64,000 nt of DNA from the NCBI GenBank assembly GCA_002862205.1, contig PKCN01000312.1, positions 1 to 64,000 on the forward strand, in the 5' to 3' direction. Below, piece after piece: positions 37,704-47,167 of this stretch. Numbering within the stretch: position 1 is the stretch's first letter; each line of letters opens with the position of its first letter. The DNA is from Planctomycetaceae bacterium (GTDB lineage: Bacteria > Planctomycetota > Planctomycetia > Pirellulales > Pirellulaceae). A model generated the notes under the pieces. The model saw only the letters and a program-made list of their open reading frames with translations, searched no databases and was not told the DNA's origin. The translations under genes and the position numbers were made by a program.

Positions 37704-39158
37704 ATGGTAAGTGAAAATCAGTCGGACTCCTCGGTAGAAGGGGTCCAAGCCACCCATGTGGAGAATTTTGATCCGTCCAGTCTCAAGCTGTTGGTGGTCG
37801 ATAACGAGGCGGCTCATGCGCGTGCAATGACGGAGAGTCTGGAGAAGGTCGGATACACGTGCGAAGTGGCGACCAGCGGGCCGGAGGCTGCCAGATTGGT
37901 GGAGCGTGAAACCTACGACATCATCATCACCGACATGGTCATGAACGATGTTGATGGAATGAAAATTCTCAAGCTTGCAAGTGAGCGATTGCCGGACTGC
38001 GAGGTCGTGATGGTGACTGGTCATGCAACGGTACCGGTGGCAGTCGAGGCGATGCAAAAAGGTGCTTTCAATTTTTTGGAGAAACCCATCACGCCAAACC
38101 GCCTGCGTGCTATTGCAGAGAAAGCTGCAGAAGCGGTGTCTCTCAAACGCAGGAATACTGAGCTTCTGCAACGACTTGATGAGCGTTTTGGTTTTGAGGG
38201 CATCATTTATGTCAGCAAGAAGATGCAAATGGTCATCGATCGTTTGCGTCGAATTGCTGCGACAGATGCAACTGTTTTGATCACCGGAGAAAACGGGACG
38301 GGCAAGGAGATCATTGCTCAGGCGATTCATCAAAACAGTCCACGCCGTAGCAAACGCATGGTAGCCATCAATACCGGGGCAATCGCCGAGAATCTTGTTG
38401 AAAGCGAGTTGTTTGGGCATGTAAAAGGATCATTCACTGATGCTGTGTCGGACCGTGAAGGTGCTTTTCAATATGCCAATGGCGGCACGCTATTTCTGGA
38501 TGAGGTTGGCGACATGCCTGCCAATACCCAGATCAAGTTGTTGCGTGTTCTGGAGGAGAATCAAATCACACGTGTGGGTGATAACAAGACGATCAAGGTC
38601 AATGTTCGCTTGATTTCCGCCACCAACCGTCCTTTGCAAGACATGATCGATGCTGGCACGTTCCGAAAGGACCTTTATCATCGTCTGAAAGTAGTGACGG
38701 TCGAGTTGCCGGCTTTGCGTGAGCGACTGGAAGACATCGTGCCATTGATGGACCACTTCCGGAAATCTTTTCTTCGTCGTCATGACAAGCCGATGGCCCA
38801 CTTCACCCCTGCGGTGACGAAGCGTTTCTTTTCCTATGACTGGCCTGGGAATGTCAGGGAGCTGCGCAATTTTGTTGAGACAATGGTTGTGTTGGATACC
38901 GATAGCAAGCTTGATCTGGATGACTTGCCACCGGAGTTGGCTGATGAGGCATTGGAAGATGAAGATGGCTTGCAGTTGCCGATTCAGGGTGATTCGAATC
39001 TGATCGGTAAGCCCTTGGGTGTGATTGAACGGTGGGCCATTGAGGAAACACTCAGGCTTACCAATGACAACCGTGACGAAGCAGCAAAGATTTTGCAGAT
39101 CGGCGCACGCACGCTCTATCGACGACTGGATCAATACAAGAAAGATGAGGAAGAGTAG
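37704..39158 (+). CDS. NtrC-type response regulator (receiver-AAA+-Fis HTH)
   Basis: LVVDNEAAHARAM...IIITDMVMNDVDG; GENGTGKEIIAQAIH; GHVKGSFTDAVSDREGAFQYANGGTLFLDEVGDMP; DWPGNVRELRNFVE; C-terminal Fis-like HTH. Confidence 0.95.
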   Translation: MVSENQSDSSVEGVQATHVENFDPSSLKLLVVDNEAAHARAMTESLEKVGYTCEVATSGPEAARLVERETYDIIITDMVMNDVDGMKILKLASERLPDCEVVMVTGHATVPVAVEAMQKGAFNFLEKPITPNRLRAIAEKAAEAVSLKRRNTELLQRLDERFGFEGIIYVSKKMQMVIDRLRRIAATDATVLITGENGTGKEIIAQAIHQNSPRRSKRMVAINTGAIAENLVESELFGHVKGSFTDAVSDREGAFQYANGGTLFLDEVGDMPANTQIKLLRVLEENQITRVGDNKTIKVNVRLISATNRPLQDMIDAGTFRKDLYHRLKVVTVELPALRERLEDIVPLMDHFRKSFLRRHDKPMAHFTPAVTKRFFSYDWPGNVRELRNFVETMVVLDTDSKLDLDDLPPELADEALEDEDGLQLPIQGDSNLIGKPLGVIERWAIEETLRLTNDNRDEAAKILQIGARTLYRRLDQYKKDEEE

Positions 39159-39169
39159 AGTGTGAAACC

Positions 39170-40252
39170 TCAGCACTCTTCCTGGGAGCCATGCGCTTCG
39201 CGTGGTATGTAGCGACCGGCTTGATTGTCGGAATAATGCTTGTCGATCATCTGTTCGAAATCGTCCCGCGTTCGGATCCGAGTCATGTCGCGTCGAACGT
39301 CTTCATGCTGGGGGTGGCACTGGGAATACTTGATGCAAAATTTTCTCATCAGTAGCGGCGTTCGCTGTTCGTTGTATGTTTGCGTGCATAAATCAAAATG
39401 CGTTCTTATTACTGCTGCCTGTTCAGTCAGATCCGGCGGCGGTGGCTTGGGGCGACCTTCCGCAAGAGCGTGTGCTTGTTGAAAGATCCAGGGATTTCCG
39501 ATTGCCCCGCGTGCAACGGTGACACCATCGATCCCGGTTTCGTGAATCATCCGCAGACAGTCTTCTGCGGTGAATAAATCGCCGCTGCCGAGGATGTTCA
39601 TTCGTGTCCCTACGTGTTGCTTGACGTCAGCAAGAAAAGACCATCGGCTGGGGCCAACATAGCGTTGCTGTACGGTCCGACCGTGCACTGTCGCTGCGGC
39701 CAGTCCGCAGTCCATGGCACCGTCGAGGATCTCAAAAAACTTGTCGCGGGATTCCACTGAATCATCAATACCACGCCGCATTTTTACAGTGACGGGGATC
39801 TCGGGTGGCACGATATCGCGGGTCCGCCGAAGAATATCAATTGCCACCGCAGGTTGTGAGAGGTGGAATCCGCCGCGACATCGTCCCAGTACCTTTTTGA
39901 CAGGACAGCCAAAATTCACGTCAATGATATCGAAGCCGGCTTCCACCAACTTCAGTGCGCCCAGGGAAAACTGCTCGGGTTCGGCACCCATCAATTGTCC
40001 ACCCACTGGATGTTCTGTGGGATGGATGTCCAGAAAGTGTTTTGTTTTCTGCCGTTTGCTGAGGGCTAACAGAAATTGATCCAGCATCACCTCGCATATC
40101 GCATAGCTGGCACCGTGCTGACGGGCAATCACACGCATCGGGAGGTCACTGTAGCCTGATAAGGCAGCTTGAACGATAGGAAAGCCAATGTTGACGTTCC
40201 CAATACTTAGCGGTGAGAGAGCAGGAAATGTAGACACAGGAATGACACGCAC
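39170..40252 (-). CDS. tRNA-dihydrouridine synthase (Dus family)
   Basis: IVQAALSGYSDLPMRVIARQHGA...QLMGAEPEQFSLGALKLVEAGFDIIDVNFGCPVKKVLG...VTVKMRRGIDD...VHGRTVQQRYVG...GSGDLFTAEDC...GVTVARGAIGNPWIF. Confidence 0.95.
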   Translation of the reverse strand: MRVIPVSTFPALSPLSIGNVNIGFPIVQAALSGYSDLPMRVIARQHGASYAICEVMLDQFLLALSKRQKTKHFLDIHPTEHPVGGQLMGAEPEQFSLGALKLVEAGFDIIDVNFGCPVKKVLGRCRGGFHLSQPAVAIDILRRTRDIVPPEIPVTVKMRRGIDDSVESRDKFFEILDGAMDCGLAAATVHGRTVQQRYVGPSRWSFLADVKQHVGTRMNILGSGDLFTAEDCLRMIHETGIDGVTVARGAIGNPWIFQQAHALAEGRPKPPPPDLTEQAAVIRTHFDLCTQTYNEQRTPLLMRKFCIKYSQCHPQHEDVRRDMTRIRTRDDFEQMIDKHYSDNQAGRYIPREAHGSQEEC

Positions 40253-40351
40253 TTTTTCAAAATCAATGAGCTCGACACGGTGAATTTGACAGCGATGTCG
40301 GTTAACGTAACGTTCTGGTATGTCTGGTACACGAACGCTTCGAAAAACGTC

Positions 40352-41473
40352 ATGATGCTACGCCTGTTAGTCACCGCGATCCCCATTATCGCGATTATTT
40401 CCTGTTTTGCCAACTCGCTCGCTGCCAATCCCACCATGAATATCCATTCCACCGTATTTGGCGTTACCAAGGGCGGTCAAGACGTCACGCGGTTCACTCT
40501 GACCAATTCGCATGGCAACAGTGTCTCTGTCATGACTTGGGGAGCCACACTGCTCGATGTCAATGTTCCTGACCGGAATGGAGATCGAGCAAATGTCAAT
40601 CTCGCGTTCGATGAACTTGCGCCATATATCGATGGGCATCCCTACTTTGGTAGCACCGTCGGTCGATTTTGTAACCGGATTGCGGAGGGAAAGTTCACGA
40701 TTGACGGCAAGGCCCATCAGGTGACGACCAATTCGGGAAAACACCACATTCACGGTGGGAAGATGAATTTTACCTACCAGAATTGGAGTGGCGAATCATT
40801 CCGTCAGAACGATGAAGTTGGCGTCCGATTTCAGCTCACCAGTCCTGATGGTCAGGAGGGCTATCCGGGAACGGTCCAAGCGACTGTTGAGTATTCGTGG
40901 AATGACAAGAACGAACTGCGAATCGCATTCAGTGCAACAACGGATGCACCAACACACGTTAATTTGACGAATCACAGTTACTGGAATCTTGGTGGGGCGG
41001 GAAGTGGTTCGGCAATGGACCACATCGCAACCATCCAAGCAGATCAGTATCTGGACGTGGATGACGATTTGATTCCCACCGGTAAACTGAATTCAGTTGC
41101 AGACACCGTACTGGACTTTCGAACTGGGACACCGCTTGGTGACCGAGTTGACCAGTTGGTCTCTACCAAAGGGTACGATCATTGCTATGTCGTCCGGGGA
41201 TCGGCGGGCCAGTTGCGTCAAGCGGCGCGGGTGGTTGATCCAAAATCCGGGCGAGTGCTCGAAATTGAAACCACGCAACCGGGAATGCAGTTGTATACCG
41301 CAAATCATTTACCAGGTAATGAAAAGTCCAACGGCTATGCAGGGCACGAAGCTTTTTGTCTTGAAACCCAACATTATCCCGATGCACCCAACCATAATTC
41401 TTTTCCAACGACCTTGTTGAATCCTGGCGAACGGATGCATGAAGTCACTGTGCACCGCTTCTCAGCCCAGTAG
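40352..41473 (+). CDS. aldose 1-epimerase (secreted)
   Basis: Signal peptide; GNSVSVMTWGATLLDVNVPDRNG...YFGSTVGRFCNRIAEGKFTIDG...HIHGG...NLTNHSYWNLGG...GMQLYTANHLPG; start internal to ORF 40280. Confidence 0.93.
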   Translation: MMLRLLVTAIPIIAIISCFANSLAANPTMNIHSTVFGVTKGGQDVTRFTLTNSHGNSVSVMTWGATLLDVNVPDRNGDRANVNLAFDELAPYIDGHPYFGSTVGRFCNRIAEGKFTIDGKAHQVTTNSGKHHIHGGKMNFTYQNWSGESFRQNDEVGVRFQLTSPDGQEGYPGTVQATVEYSWNDKNELRIAFSATTDAPTHVNLTNHSYWNLGGAGSGSAMDHIATIQADQYLDVDDDLIPTGKLNSVADTVLDFRTGTPLGDRVDQLVSTKGYDHCYVVRGSAGQLRQAARVVDPKSGRVLEIETTQPGMQLYTANHLPGNEKSNGYAGHEAFCLETQHYPDAPNHNSFPTTLLNPGERMHEVTVHRFSAQ

Positions 41474-41761
41474 TTACTTCTCTGTGTTCATTGGGCAGTG
41501 CAAAGCAGACGCCCGCAAACGCAGTAGAAGCCTTGTGTCTCGTGCTGCGTGATCAGTTCAGATGTCGGAAGCGGTGGTTAGGGGCGTAACATGCGGGTTT
41601 GGGAAAACGCTCCGAATGCGCGAACACCGAGAAGTGCCCGGTTTTTTCAATGATGAAGAAATTGAAATACTGTGGCCAACCGATCAGGTAAATCGTATTG
41701 AGATTTCCACTGGTTGCTAATCTTTGTAGAACACTTTGATGTTCATGAAAGAGGTGCTTCT

Positions 41762-42750
41762 ATGGCGGCGTGTTTGGTTTCTGGGCGTGTTTGCACACTA
41801 GCGTTAGCTGTACTGGCCTACGCCGTGGGCAGAACTCTGCATTCAACTCAGCGAAAATCGAGTCTGTTTTGTTTTACTTTCTGGCTGTGTTTGGCTGCTG
41901 CCTTGCCTTGCCTTTGCCTCATGCGGGCGGGATTCGAGGAATTGAGTTTCTGCCGCGTCCTGATGTTCTGCTGTGGTCAAGTCTCAGTGCCCCGTTTCTG
42001 TGTTTTACCGCTGGTCTAGCAGTCTGCAGTTCAGGTTTGCAATCCTACTCTTGCTCACTTGCTGCGATCAGTCTGGTGGGCACGGCTCTTGGCTAGACCT
42101 TGGTGCCTTTGCTTCGCTCAGACTTTTTGCCGGTGAACCTGAGTGAAGAAACTCAATGGGATGATGAGATTTTTCTTTTGAGTCATACCACCACCTGTGC
42201 ACCTGCTGTGGTCATTACTTTAATACGTCGTGCGGGAATCGTTGCCGAAGAATGGGATCTTGTGAGAGCATATTGGACGAGCGATCAAGGGATAGAATCC
42301 TTGGGTTTGTAAGGTGGAGTCAGGATTCATTCGAATTCTGCTTTACACAAAATTTACGTCGTGTCATCAAATACGGATGTCTGGTTGTCAGGGGGACAAC
42401 TTTCCCATTTGTCCATTGTTCGCTCTGGTGCATCCACGGATGCTTTCCCGGTCCGACTCCTTACATCTTGCCGTGATCGGCATGCTGTGGTGGTGTTTGT
42501 GCGCAATGAGACCGGTGACTGGTTGATCGGTGATCCTGCCTTGGGTCAGACGACATGGATTAATGAAGAGTTACAGTCACGATTTACGGGTGAGGCTCGT
42601 TACTCCCAAGCATCGCAGGAAATTCGAATCGCAGGTCAAGTTGCCAGTCCGCAGCTGTTCGCACCATCAGCATGCAGGTTGATACAGCACTGTCATTGGG
42701 AAGTCAGGCCAGTTCCGGCACTTCGTAACCTTTTCGATATTCCCGATTGA
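41762..42750 (+). pseudogene. decayed membrane-anchored C39-like cysteine peptidase
   Basis: Reading across frames: MAACLVSGRVCTLALAVLAYAVGRTLH...(frameshift ~41.92 kb)...LPLPHAGGIRGIEFLPRPDVLLWSSLSAPFLCF...TAG 42094...EIFLLSHTTTCAPAVVITLIRRAGIVAEEWDLVRAYWTSDQGIESLGL-TAA 42310-GGVR...DRHAVVVFVRNETGDWLIGDPALGQTTWINEEL. C...H...D order fits C39-like peptidases. Confidence 0.68.
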
Positions 42751-44155
42751 GGTATTGGTTCGCACTTTTGGATCCAGGTCCCAGGAATTGTTCGGTCTTG
42801 GCATCCAATTCCAGCATTGGACTGACGCGGATCTCGTTGTTGATGCGTGACAGGTCATGGGAAGCGAGATGTTCATCCATTTCGCCCATCAGAGTGGCCC
42901 ACTGCTTCAGTTCGATTCGGTTTGCTGTTTTTTTATCGAGTTTTTTTCCTGCGCGGAAAGCCACGTTTGCCAGATTGCACCATCCTGTGCTGTCATTTCC
43001 CACTGCAATTTCAGCATTCAAGATTGAAGCATCTCGCTTGAGCACAGCGTCGATGAAGTTGGCTTGGTGCAGAACTTTTGCTCCGCCTTTGAATTCCTTG
43101 ATTTTTTTCCCGGCTGAGTCATAGGCGGCCCCACGTCCCCGTTGGCCTTCGTAACTTCCTCCTTCGCAGTAAACAACGTAGCCACTACTTGGTCCAGGAT
43201 GCGAAGGGCTTTTTTTTCCGCCTGGCTTCGCTGGTAGATTGGAAAGTCCGATGACAACGGGGATCGAACCTGTATCAAAGAAGGCAAAGTGCACATTGGG
43301 TGTTTGCCCCGCGTCATTGAGCGCGACGCGACCACCCCCACCCAGGATTCGCTTCGGCAGTGCGACTGAATCCTGGAAGACATTGTTGCGGACATCATCA
43401 AGGACATGCACGCCCCAGTTGCCCATCTCACCTGATCCCGTGTTCCAATCCCAATGCCAGTCGTAGTGTAATTTTTCGCGGAAGATGGGTTCATCCTGCG
43501 CGGGGCCAAGCCAAAGGTCGTACTCGACATTCTTATCGATGGCGAGAGGTTTGTCACGTTTTCCGATCGACGGACGAACTCCGTAGCGATTGACACGCGT
43601 GGCGGTGATTTCACCCAGTGCTTTTTCTTGATGCAGGAACTTCTTGATTTCTGCTTGCATGGGATCAGATCGCTGCTGGGTCCCAATTTGGCAGATGCGA
43701 TTGTACTTGCGCGCAGCAGCAACCGTTTGCCGTCCTTCCCACTGGCTATGAGACAAGGGCTTTTCAACATAGACATCTTTCCCGGCTTGCATTGCCCATA
43801 TCGCGGCCAGGCAGTGCCAGTGGTTGCAGGTGGCTACGACAACCACATCGATGGAATCTGAGGCGATCAAATCACGAAGATCCGACCAGCCTTGCGCCTT
43901 GGGGTATTTCTGTTTTGCCAATCCAAGCCGTTTTTCGTCAACGTCACACAAACCTGCGATGTTGATGCCATCAATTTTGCTGAATTTTCCCATCAGTTGG
44001 CCGGCACGACCCCCGCAACTGACAAAGCCCAGATTCACTTCATCATTCGCGTTTGCCGCTCTCAATTTATCGGTTGTTAGGCTGGTTGTGAGGCCGGTCG
44101 CAAGTGTGCCAGCCATGAAATTACGACGATTGAAAACAGGCATGAGATTGATCAA
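42704..44155 (-). CDS. Gfo/Idh/MocA family oxidoreductase (Tat-like signal)
   Basis: NRRNFMAGTLATGL; LGFVSCGGRAGQLMGKFSKIDGINIAGLCDVDEKRLGLAKQKYP...VVVATCNHWHCLAAIWAMQAGKDVYVEKPLSHSQWEGRQTV. Confidence 0.95.
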   Translation of the reverse strand: MINLMPVFNRRNFMAGTLATGLTTSLTTDKLRAANANDEVNLGFVSCGGRAGQLMGKFSKIDGINIAGLCDVDEKRLGLAKQKYPKAQGWSDLRDLIASDSIDVVVVATCNHWHCLAAIWAMQAGKDVYVEKPLSHSQWEGRQTVAAARKYNRICQIGTQQRSDPMQAEIKKFLHQEKALGEITATRVNRYGVRPSIGKRDKPLAIDKNVEYDLWLGPAQDEPIFREKLHYDWHWDWNTGSGEMGNWGVHVLDDVRNNVFQDSVALPKRILGGGGRVALNDAGQTPNVHFAFFDTGSIPVVIGLSNLPAKPGGKKSPSHPGPSSGYVVYCEGGSYEGQRGRGAAYDSAGKKIKEFKGGAKVLHQANFIDAVLKRDASILNAEIAVGNDSTGWCNLANVAFRAGKKLDKKTANRIELKQWATLMGEMDEHLASHDLSRINNEIRVSPMLELDAKTEQFLGPGSKSANQYLNREYRKGYEVPELA

Positions 44156-44342
44156 CTGAAGTGGCAGGTTGAATCGAGGGAACCAGGCTACCTACATTCT
44201 CGCTGCTGGCGTTGGTGATTACGAGTGCCGTTTCGCCAATGTGGGTAAGTTGCCGCGTCTCAAGAAATAGCAGCGACGAGTGAGTATCGAATCTCATTTT
44301 AGTTGAATGAAATCCGACTGGTGTAATGGTTGATCGCTTCAA

Positions 44343-46307
44343 TCAAGGGCGAGCAAGAACTTCATCGAACAATTGATACGCTTCTTCGCGCATCGCAATT
44401 GGGAAGTCATGGCTACAGTCAGGTTGCAGGAGCTTCAAGCGTTTCTCTGCACCATACAGTGCATAAACAGTGGAGGCATTGTGTACTAGTCGACGGACGC
44501 TTGTCGCCTGAAAATTCGAATCATGTAAAGGCGCGACCACGAGGACTGGTCGAGGTGCGATGGCACTCAGGATTTCGTCGAAGTCGAACGGTATCTCATT
44601 CAGGTTTTCCCGATAATTGGTCAGCTTCGGCATATAGCGAAGTTGAGTCCAGCCCTTGCCTGCGATCCACTTCGTTTGGTCACCGCCGTAGTAATCCTGA
44701 TAGGAATCGAAACCGCAACTCGACACGACTACGGCGATCCGCTTGTCGAAAGCAGCTGTGTAGATAGCATTGTGTCCACCGAGTGAGTGTCCGATCGCTC
44801 CGATCGTATCCTGTTTGACAAATGGCAGTGAGCAAAGCAGATCGATCCCGCGTATGTTGTCCCACACCGCAAGCAGTGTGCCGCTTTCCCATCCCAGTCC
44901 TTTTACATCCGGCTGGTAGTCAGCAAGCAGTGGATAGGCGGGAGCAAGTGTGACATAGCCTCGGGACGCCAACTCACTTGCGTATTGTCGATTTGGCTTG
45001 CCGCCAAGGCCAACGACAACTCCGTTACCCACGGTATTATCGGTCGGGTGCAGGCAAAGGACCGCCGGGAACGGTTGGGCATTTTTTTTCAGGGCTGCTT
45101 TGGGAACACACAGAAATGCGGGCGTTTTGTTACCCGGTTGCGAATGATACAGGATTTTTCGCCGCACATATTCTCCGCAGTCGACTTCTTCCAGCAGTTC
45201 CATTTCAGGCGGGGGCAGGGATTTGAATTCGGGTAACTGACCCATCACGGACTGCATGGCAGAGAGGATGTTTTTCTTTCTTGGTGTCCATTCGCTTGCT
45301 GTCTTCGCAATGTGTGTCTGGCCATTGGGCATGGGGGACCTCAGCAGTGCATCACCATCTTGCTGCAGATTTTTTTCCGGCAACTCATCACTCGTTTTTG
45401 TCTCAGAGTCCTGGTTTTCTCTATCTGTTTTTTTGGGAGTATTCAGTCGTAGTATGGATAGAATTGCCCGATGATCGGAAGCAACTGATTCTTTGAGAAC
45501 TACCGTTTTGAGGACCGTCCAACGGCTCTTGGGTCGATACAAAATGAAGTCAATTTGTCGCATCGGCTTTGCTACCGGAACGGTCGGCAACACTGGACCA
45601 GCAATGGTCCACTGTTTTCGCAGCGTCTCCAAAGTCGTACTGCCACGAACATCGTTGAAATCCCCCGCGATCAGACTCGGTGTGTTGGGATCGGAAGCCG
45701 CAATTTCATTGACTGTGACAGCTGACGCGATGCGTTCTGAGTCATTTCGTCGGTGATCAAAATGGGTGGCAGTGAAATTAAATCTTACTTCTGTTCGTCC
45801 TTTACTCTGCCAGCGTAATTTCGAGCGAAGCAAGCCCCGCTGTTCGCCCTTGTTGTGATTCGGAAGCAGCCTGTGGTCTTTGGACTCTATTTCAAATCGA
45901 GTCAGGATCACATTTCCGTAAGAGCCGCCCTGCAGTGGGATATTTTCGGCGAACAGAACTCGCATGCCAGTGAGTTTGGCTAACTCGGAAGGTTGGTCGA
46001 CAGAGTTGCTGCGACGCGCTTGCTGATCGACTTCTTGCAGGGATACAACATCGGGATTTACGGATCGAATCACCTCCGCGATGCGCGGTAGATCCAATTT
46101 TCCATCTGTCCCTGCGGCATGGTGAATGTTGTAGCTCAGAACTTTGAGGATATGGCTGTTCGATTGGGTTTTCGTGTCGTCACCCTGAACAGCATCGATT
46201 TGGACCGTCTCACCATAAGTGGCAGGGCCAGATGCAGGTGGGACGATAAACCACGCAAATGTGGCCAGCAGCAAAACTGTTTGTGATTGGATGATGTGTG
46301 AGATCAT
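44343..46307 (-). CDS. fusion: endonuclease/exonuclease/phosphatase domain + dienelactone hydrolase-like alpha/beta hydrolase
   Basis: N-terminal LKVLSYNIHHAAG...VSLQEVDQQARR...TATHFDHRRND...IAGDFND...SDHRAILS; C-terminal FPAVLCLHPTDN...GYVTLAPAYPLLADYQ...DTIGAIGHSLGGHNAIYTAAF...APRPVLVVAP...CSHDFP. Start ATG 46307 overlaps the upstream TGA (ATGA). Confidence 0.88.
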   Translation of the reverse strand: MISHIIQSQTVLLLATFAWFIVPPASGPATYGETVQIDAVQGDDTKTQSNSHILKVLSYNIHHAAGTDGKLDLPRIAEVIRSVNPDVVSLQEVDQQARRSNSVDQPSELAKLTGMRVLFAENIPLQGGSYGNVILTRFEIESKDHRLLPNHNKGEQRGLLRSKLRWQSKGRTEVRFNFTATHFDHRRNDSERIASAVTVNEIAASDPNTPSLIAGDFNDVRGSTTLETLRKQWTIAGPVLPTVPVAKPMRQIDFILYRPKSRWTVLKTVVLKESVASDHRAILSILRLNTPKKTDRENQDSETKTSDELPEKNLQQDGDALLRSPMPNGQTHIAKTASEWTPRKKNILSAMQSVMGQLPEFKSLPPPEMELLEEVDCGEYVRRKILYHSQPGNKTPAFLCVPKAALKKNAQPFPAVLCLHPTDNTVGNGVVVGLGGKPNRQYASELASRGYVTLAPAYPLLADYQPDVKGLGWESGTLLAVWDNIRGIDLLCSLPFVKQDTIGAIGHSLGGHNAIYTAAFDKRIAVVVSSCGFDSYQDYYGGDQTKWIAGKGWTQLRYMPKLTNYRENLNEIPFDFDEILSAIAPRPVLVVAPLHDSNFQATSVRRLVHNASTVYALYGAEKRLKLLQPDCSHDFPIAMREEAYQLFDEVLARP

Positions 46308-46765
46308 GTACTCGCAGAAAAAAAGCAGGCAAGGAACAGACATGTATGTGATATCAAAACGCCCGTGGTGATGCGTTTGAATTTGGAGTGAAGTCCGAGG
46401 GTTGCAACACCGCATCCCAGTGCCGCAATAATGCAACCGCCCGCGGGGAACCACACGAGGGCTGGGATAACGAATCCCAGCAACATGATGGCAGCGACGA
46501 CACCACCCATGGCTGTGTATTGAAAGGGCCCCAAGTCCTGCAAGGCGATGACCTTTTGTTGTTTCACAGCTTTGCCACTAGGCGTGGCAGCGAAAGGCGA
46601 GCCAATTCGATCAGGTGTTTCGTCAACCACCCGCGCGAGAACCGGAGCCTCGTCACCAGCCTCTTCGTTGTGGGTGTTGGAGGCTTCCTCCGGTGGGCCT
46701 GCTGGAAGCTGTTGGGTGTCATCATCCGTGTTTGGTTGCGGCGATGTGTCCATTAGTGAAGTCAA
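46304..46765 (-). CDS. small membrane protein of unknown function
   Basis: Hydrophilic N-terminus then FQYTAMGGVVAAIMLLGFVIPALVWFPAGGCIIAALGCGVATLG...ISHTCLFLACFF (3 TM-like segments); coupled to the next gene. Confidence 0.65.
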   Translation of the reverse strand: MTSLMDTSPQPNTDDDTQQLPAGPPEEASNTHNEEAGDEAPVLARVVDETPDRIGSPFAATPSGKAVKQQKVIALQDLGPFQYTAMGGVVAAIMLLGFVIPALVWFPAGGCIIAALGCGVATLGLHSKFKRITTGVLISHTCLFLACFFSAST

Positions 46766-47167
46766 AGCCTTTGATTGCGAAAGGTTTATCGGGGGGCGTG
46801 ATGTTTTCAGGAGCCAATCAGTCGCGAATGAGCCGCGTTTGATGTCGATTTCATTATTGCCATAGTAGGTATCCCCAGTTTATTCTGGAGGTGCCACTCC
46901 GGTTCATCTTAGACGATTTTGATCGGACCGTTCGGATATGCCAGTACACAAGCCAGTACACAAACTGGTGCACAAACCAGCAAGCTGACCAATATCGGTG
47001 ATTGAAATCATGGCCCGGTATCCCTTGTGCCGGTGGTCAGGATTTGTGTCGTTTGTTTGGGTTGGTCGCGACTGATCCGGGATGCTCGATCAAAATCAGT
47101 CAGCTATACCGTAGATGGCACTGTAGATCGTGAAGACGTGCAACTTGAAATACCACTCAAATTACAG

